From Candidatus Nitrosotenuis chungbukensis (lineage in GTDB: Archaea > Thermoproteota > Nitrososphaeria > Nitrososphaerales > Nitrosopumilaceae): a stretch of DNA of 64,000 nt. Positions 60,679 to 64,000 of this stretch are shown here, one piece after another. Each line of letters opens with the position of its first letter. Position 1 is the first letter of the stretch. A program made the position numbers and the translations under genes. The stretch lies in the NCBI RefSeq assembly GCF_000685395.1, contig NZ_AVSQ01000009.1:80778-144777 (forward strand), given 5' to 3'. The notes under the pieces were generated by a model, which saw only the letters and a program-made list of their open reading frames with translations, did no database searches and was not told the origin of the DNA.

Positions 60679-63600
60679 ATGGAGTCCTCATACGACGTTA
60701 CACAAAATCAGCTGCATATCGTAAATGGCCTCATCAAACGGTTAATTGAAAGTCAAGGTTTAGGGACAGAATTAAACATAAATGAGTCTACCGTAGTGTC
60801 ATCTGAAAATAGATCAAAGATTCTCAGCATGCTAAAAGTAAGAGACAAACTACATGGTCGGTTGCCAAAACAACAATCAAAACAAGATAAAAACTTGGAA
60901 TTACTTGTTGGTAATTTTTATTATTGTGATCGTCAATATGCAAAGGCAATCAGTTCCTATGATAAATTACTAAAGGTAGAACCAAACAATCTAAATTCAC
61001 TGATCAATAAAGGAATAGCCACATCAAAGCTTGGTAACCACAAAGAAGCAATTGCACTATACGATAAGGTACTGGAGATTGATCCAAATTACTTTGATGC
61101 CTTGCATTGTAAGGGCGATTCGCTCACACTGCTATCAAAACATGATGAAGCGTTATCATGCTATGATCAAACCTTAGAAATAGACCCAAATTATTTTGAT
61201 GGATTGTACAAAAAGGGTCTAGCATTACTGAATCTTCAGCAGCACAAAGAAGCAATTTTTCACTTTGATAAAGCACTCAGTATAGAACCAAATCACGTTC
61301 CGTCATTAATCCACAAAGGAATAGCCACATCAAAGCTTGGTAACCACAAAGAAGCAATTGCACTATATGATAAGGTACTAGAAATTGATCCACATGTATT
61401 TGATGCCGTCTATAACAAAGGACTAGCACTAACTGCAATAAAAAAATACGATGATGCATTAGCTTGTTTTGATAAATCACTGGAAACTGATCCGCACCAC
61501 ACTGATGTTCTTTTTAACAAGGGATTTTGTTTGGCAAGTCTTGGCAAGCATCAAATTGCAATATCATATTATGATAAATCTCTAGAGTTTAACCCAAGTC
61601 ATAGTCTTGCTCTATATAACAAGGGATTTTCACTTTTAAAACTAGGGAAAAATATTGAAGCGCTTGAATGTTTAGACAAAGTTATTCAAGTTGACCCTGG
61701 CTTTGAAGAAGCGATATTGCGAAAAGGGCAAGTGTTGTTGTCTTTACGCGATTTTGAACAGGCAATAGAATATTTTGATAGAATTTTGGAGAAAAATCCT
61801 GCCAATCTGACATCATTATACAGCAAAGCTGTTTGTCTGTCTAGTCTTGGCATACATGATTTGGCAATTTCGTTTTATGATAAAACATTAGAGGTTTTTC
61901 CAAATCACTTTGATGCTATATGTAACAAGGGACGAACCTTATCATTACTTGGTCATGATGAAGAAGCATTAGATTGTTTTAACAAGGCACTAAGAATTGA
62001 TCCAATGCACCATGACAGCATACTTAACAAGGCATTTTCATTGTCTAAACTCAACTCCCACAACGACGCTCTTACCTACTTTGACAAGGCCCTATCCATC
62101 AACCAGAACCACTTTGACACACTGCTCGGCAAGGCAATCTCACTTGCGCAGCTCAACTCCCACAACGACGCACTGAATTACTTTGACAAGGCCCTATCCA
62201 TCAACCAGAACCACTTTGACACACTGCTCGGCAAGGCAATCTCACTTGCCAAGCTCAACTCCCACAACGACGCTCTTACCTACTTTGACAAGGCACTGAC
62301 AATAAATCCAAACAATGTAGAGGCATTACACCAAAAGGGTCTCCTGTATGCCAAGCTCAACTCCCACAACGACGCACTGAATTACTTTGACAAGGCCCTA
62401 TCCATCAACCAGAACGATCACATTCTTACCAATAAAGGAATTTCGCTATATCAGTTGGGCAGATTAGATGAGTCATTAGTAGTATATGATAAATCCCTCG
62501 CAATTAACCCAACCAACACATACACACTCTATAACAAGGGTGTAGCTCTAGCATCGCTTGGCAAACATGATGATGCGATCATTCTTTATGACAAGGCCAT
62601 AACAATCAATCCAAATTATTTTGATGCAATTTATGGTAAGGGGATAGAATTAGCAACACTTTCTAAACATGCCGAGGCCATTACTTATTTCGACAAAGCT
62701 CTTTTAACGCATCCTGATAATATATCGGCAATACTCTACAGAGGAATTTCATTTTATCAAATTGGAAATTATACCAAATCTCAATCGAGCTTGGATCAAG
62801 TACTAAAAGAAAATCCAAATCACATTCTTGCACTATACTACAAATCCCTTACATTATTTGCCCTACACAAGTATGAGGATGCACTTGACTACTGTGACCG
62901 GATTATGGGAATTTATTCAAATCACATTCTTGCACTATGTCACAAATCACTTGTATTATTTACACTACACAAGTATGAGGACGCACTTGATTACTGTGAA
63001 AAGGCATTGCAAATTGACTCGAACCATTCTGATGCATTATACCTCAAGGCAAAGACTCTATTTGAGATTGGACTAACAAATGATGCAATCACCTACTTTG
63101 ACAAAGTACTTACGATCGACCCTACCAATATATCTGCACTCTATAACAAAGGAGTAGCACTGGCATCGCTTGGAAAACATAATGATGCAATAATTAGTTA
63201 TGACAGGGCACTAGGAATTAACCCACAATTCACTAATGTTCTTTGCGATAAGGGTATATCGTTACAAGCCTTGGGAGATTATGATGGATCTCTCATTAGC
63301 TATGAGAATGCCATAAAACTTGATTCACAGTTTACCGATGCAATCTACAATAAAGGATTATTGTTATCAACTGTTGGAAATTATAGCAACGCATTAGATT
63401 GCTACAATAAGGTTTTAGAAATAATACCAGATAATTTGGATACGCTGTATCAGAAAGCTAGGGCTCTATCAAATCTGAACATGACAAATGATGCAATTAA
63501 CGTATATGAGTTGATACTAGAAAAAAATCCTAATCATTCTAATTCACTTTTTGATGAAGGCTTGTTACTGAATAAAATTCTAAAACACGATAACGCATTA

Positions 63601-64000
63601 TCCTGTTTTGATAAGCTTCTTCAACTCGATACCCGTAATACAAATGCATTACTTGAAAAAGGAAAAACTCTTTCCATATTGTCAAAAGAAAGTGACGCCA
63701 TCATGTTTTTTGATAAAGTGTTGTCTATCAATCCAACACAGTCCGATGCTTTCTATTACAAAGGGATTTCATTAATGAATCTAAACATGCTAGAAAACGC
63801 ACTCACCTGCTTTGACAGGGCAATCCAGATCAACCCCGAGTTCTACGATGTATACTATCAAAAGGGCCTTGTCTGTCAATACTTGGCAAGCACAACGACG
63901 CAATCGCCTGCTTTGACGCAGCACTTGCAATTAATCCGCACGATGCCAGAGTCCTATATCAAAAGGGCCTTGCACTATCTTACAACCAAAAGCACAACGA
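60679..64000 (+). CDS. Giant TPR protein, partial (runs off the window)
   Basis: ATG at 60679 opens a frame that stays open to the window end (over 1,100 codons). After about 75 N-terminal residues without a signal peptide it is a run of about 30 TPR units of exactly 34 residues (102 bases), with AISSYDKLLKVEPNN and YNKGVALASLGKHDDAI type consensus. It should be a cytoplasmic superhelical scaffold binding peptides or proteins. Four tandem units near 62050-62457 are nearly identical DNA. Around 63880-63885 the repeat pattern jumps to another frame, suggesting a one-base loss. No other strand competes. Confidence 0.85.
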   Translation, partial: MESSYDVTQNQLHIVNGLIKRLIESQGLGTELNINESTVVSSENRSKILSMLKVRDKLHGRLPKQQSKQDKNLELLVGNFYYCDRQYAKAISSYDKLLKVEPNNLNSLINKGIATSKLGNHKEAIALYDKVLEIDPNYFDALHCKGDSLTLLSKHDEALSCYDQTLEIDPNYFDGLYKKGLALLNLQQHKEAIFHFDKALSIEPNHVPSLIHKGIATSKLGNHKEAIALYDKVLEIDPHVFDAVYNKGLALTAIKKYDDALACFDKSLETDPHHTDVLFNKGFCLASLGKHQIAISYYDKSLEFNPSHSLALYNKGFSLLKLGKNIEALECLDKVIQVDPGFEEAILRKGQVLLSLRDFEQAIEYFDRILEKNPANLTSLYSKAVCLSSLGIHDLAISFYDKTLEVFPNHFDAICNKGRTLSLLGHDEEALDCFNKALRIDPMHHDSILNKAFSLSKLNSHNDALTYFDKALSINQNHFDTLLGKAISLAQLNSHNDALNYFDKALSINQNHFDTLLGKAISLAKLNSHNDALTYFDKALTINPNNVEALHQKGLLYAKLNSHNDALNYFDKALSINQNDHILTNKGISLYQLGRLDESLVVYDKSLAINPTNTYTLYNKGVALASLGKHDDAIILYDKAITINPNYFDAIYGKGIELATLSKHAEAITYFDKALLTHPDNISAILYRGISFYQIGNYTKSQSSLDQVLKENPNHILALYYKSLTLFALHKYEDALDYCDRIMGIYSNHILALCHKSLVLFTLHKYEDALDYCEKALQIDSNHSDALYLKAKTLFEIGLTNDAITYFDKVLTIDPTNISALYNKGVALASLGKHNDAIISYDRALGINPQFTNVLCDKGISLQALGDYDGSLISYENAIKLDSQFTDAIYNKGLLLSTVGNYSNALDCYNKVLEIIPDNLDTLYQKARALSNLNMTNDAINVYELILEKNPNHSNSLFDEGLLLNKILKHDNALSCFDKLLQLDTRNTNALLEKGKTLSILSKESDAIMFFDKVLSINPTQSDAFYYKGISLMNLNMLENALTCFDRAIQINPEFYDVYYQKGLVCQYLASTTTQSPALTQHLQLIRTMPESYIKRALHYLTTKSTT
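62050..62457 (+). repeat. Near-identical tandem 102-base repeats inside the TPR gene
   Basis: The 20-base word CTCAACTCCCACAACGACGC begins at 62050, 62152, 62254 and 62356, exactly 102 bases apart. Copies 1 and 2 agree over most of the unit and copies 1, 2 and 4 share TACTTTGACAAGGCCCTATC and onward. They are richer in G+C than the flanking TPR units. The spacing equals one TPR repeat (34 residues), so the reading frame is kept. This is recent duplication or gene conversion. Confidence 0.85.

Noticed and set aside
60900..63880. Regular 102-base repeats as a CRISPR array or satellite.
   Set aside because: The repeats encode 34-residue TPR units in one open frame; there are no short identical repeats with unique spacers.

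Overview
The window is archaeal and fits an ammonia-oxidising member of the Nitrososphaerota (Thaumarchaeota), probably of the Nitrosopumilus/Nitrosotenuis group; the genus is a guess. The evidence is an archaeal A/V-type ATP synthase, an Amt ammonium transporter with a cleavable leader, the archaeal CoA route (pantoate kinase plus phosphopantothenate synthetase), archaeal UMP kinase, a divergent pyrI/pyrB pair, an AbrB-PhoU fusion regulator, many TTG starts, TATA boxes about 26 bases before start codons, and ATGA/TTGA stop-start overlaps.

Layout. 1-7.8 kb: end of a sensor kinase, several tiny proteins (zinc ribbon, DUF1059-like, DUF6659-like, ArsC/Spx-like), a surface TPR protein, a lysine-rich secreted protein, a GNAT enzyme and an XPD/DinG-like helicase. 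7.8-22.9 kb: an AT-rich accessory island. It opens with a tyrosine recombinase, continues with a methyltransferase/helicase-nuclease restriction pair and an unknown 245-aa partner, and ends in a plasmid-like part: a P-loop ATPase behind three small proteins, a divergent winged-helix regulator whose start codon lies in a perfect palindrome, and several unrecognised proteins. No tRNA or convincing attachment repeat marks its ends.

23.1-42.4 kb is housekeeping: an aldehyde dehydrogenase, a four-gene CoA operon (pantoate kinase, phosphopantothenate synthetase, PanB, CoaBC), an AbrB-PhoU regulator, a NUDIX hydrolase, an Lrp-like regulator, a MacB/FtsX-type ABC exporter with a secreted partner, an ABC1 kinase without a standard start codon for its N-terminal segment, Hsp20, a CFI-box surface protein, and a nucleotide operon (tmk, HD phosphohydrolase, pyrH). 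42.4-54.8 kb: a Cas4-like protein lacking one catalytic acid, ATP synthase genes C and I on the minus strand and E-A-B-D-(48-aa coiled coil)-K on the plus strand, with amt and a double-rhodanese sulfurtransferase between them. 54.8-64 kb: pyrI and pyrB, a membrane-anchored matrixin-like protease coupled to a CBS-repeat protein, an Ig-like surface protein, and a giant cytoplasmic TPR protein that runs off the end, with nearly identical 102-base repeats and an apparent frameshift.

Most worth following: the 245-aa partner of the restriction pair, the unexplained 17.5-22.9 kb module with its operator palindrome, the 48-aa ATP synthase operon protein as a possible peripheral-stalk subunit, the protease/CBS pair, and the ABC1 kinase start.
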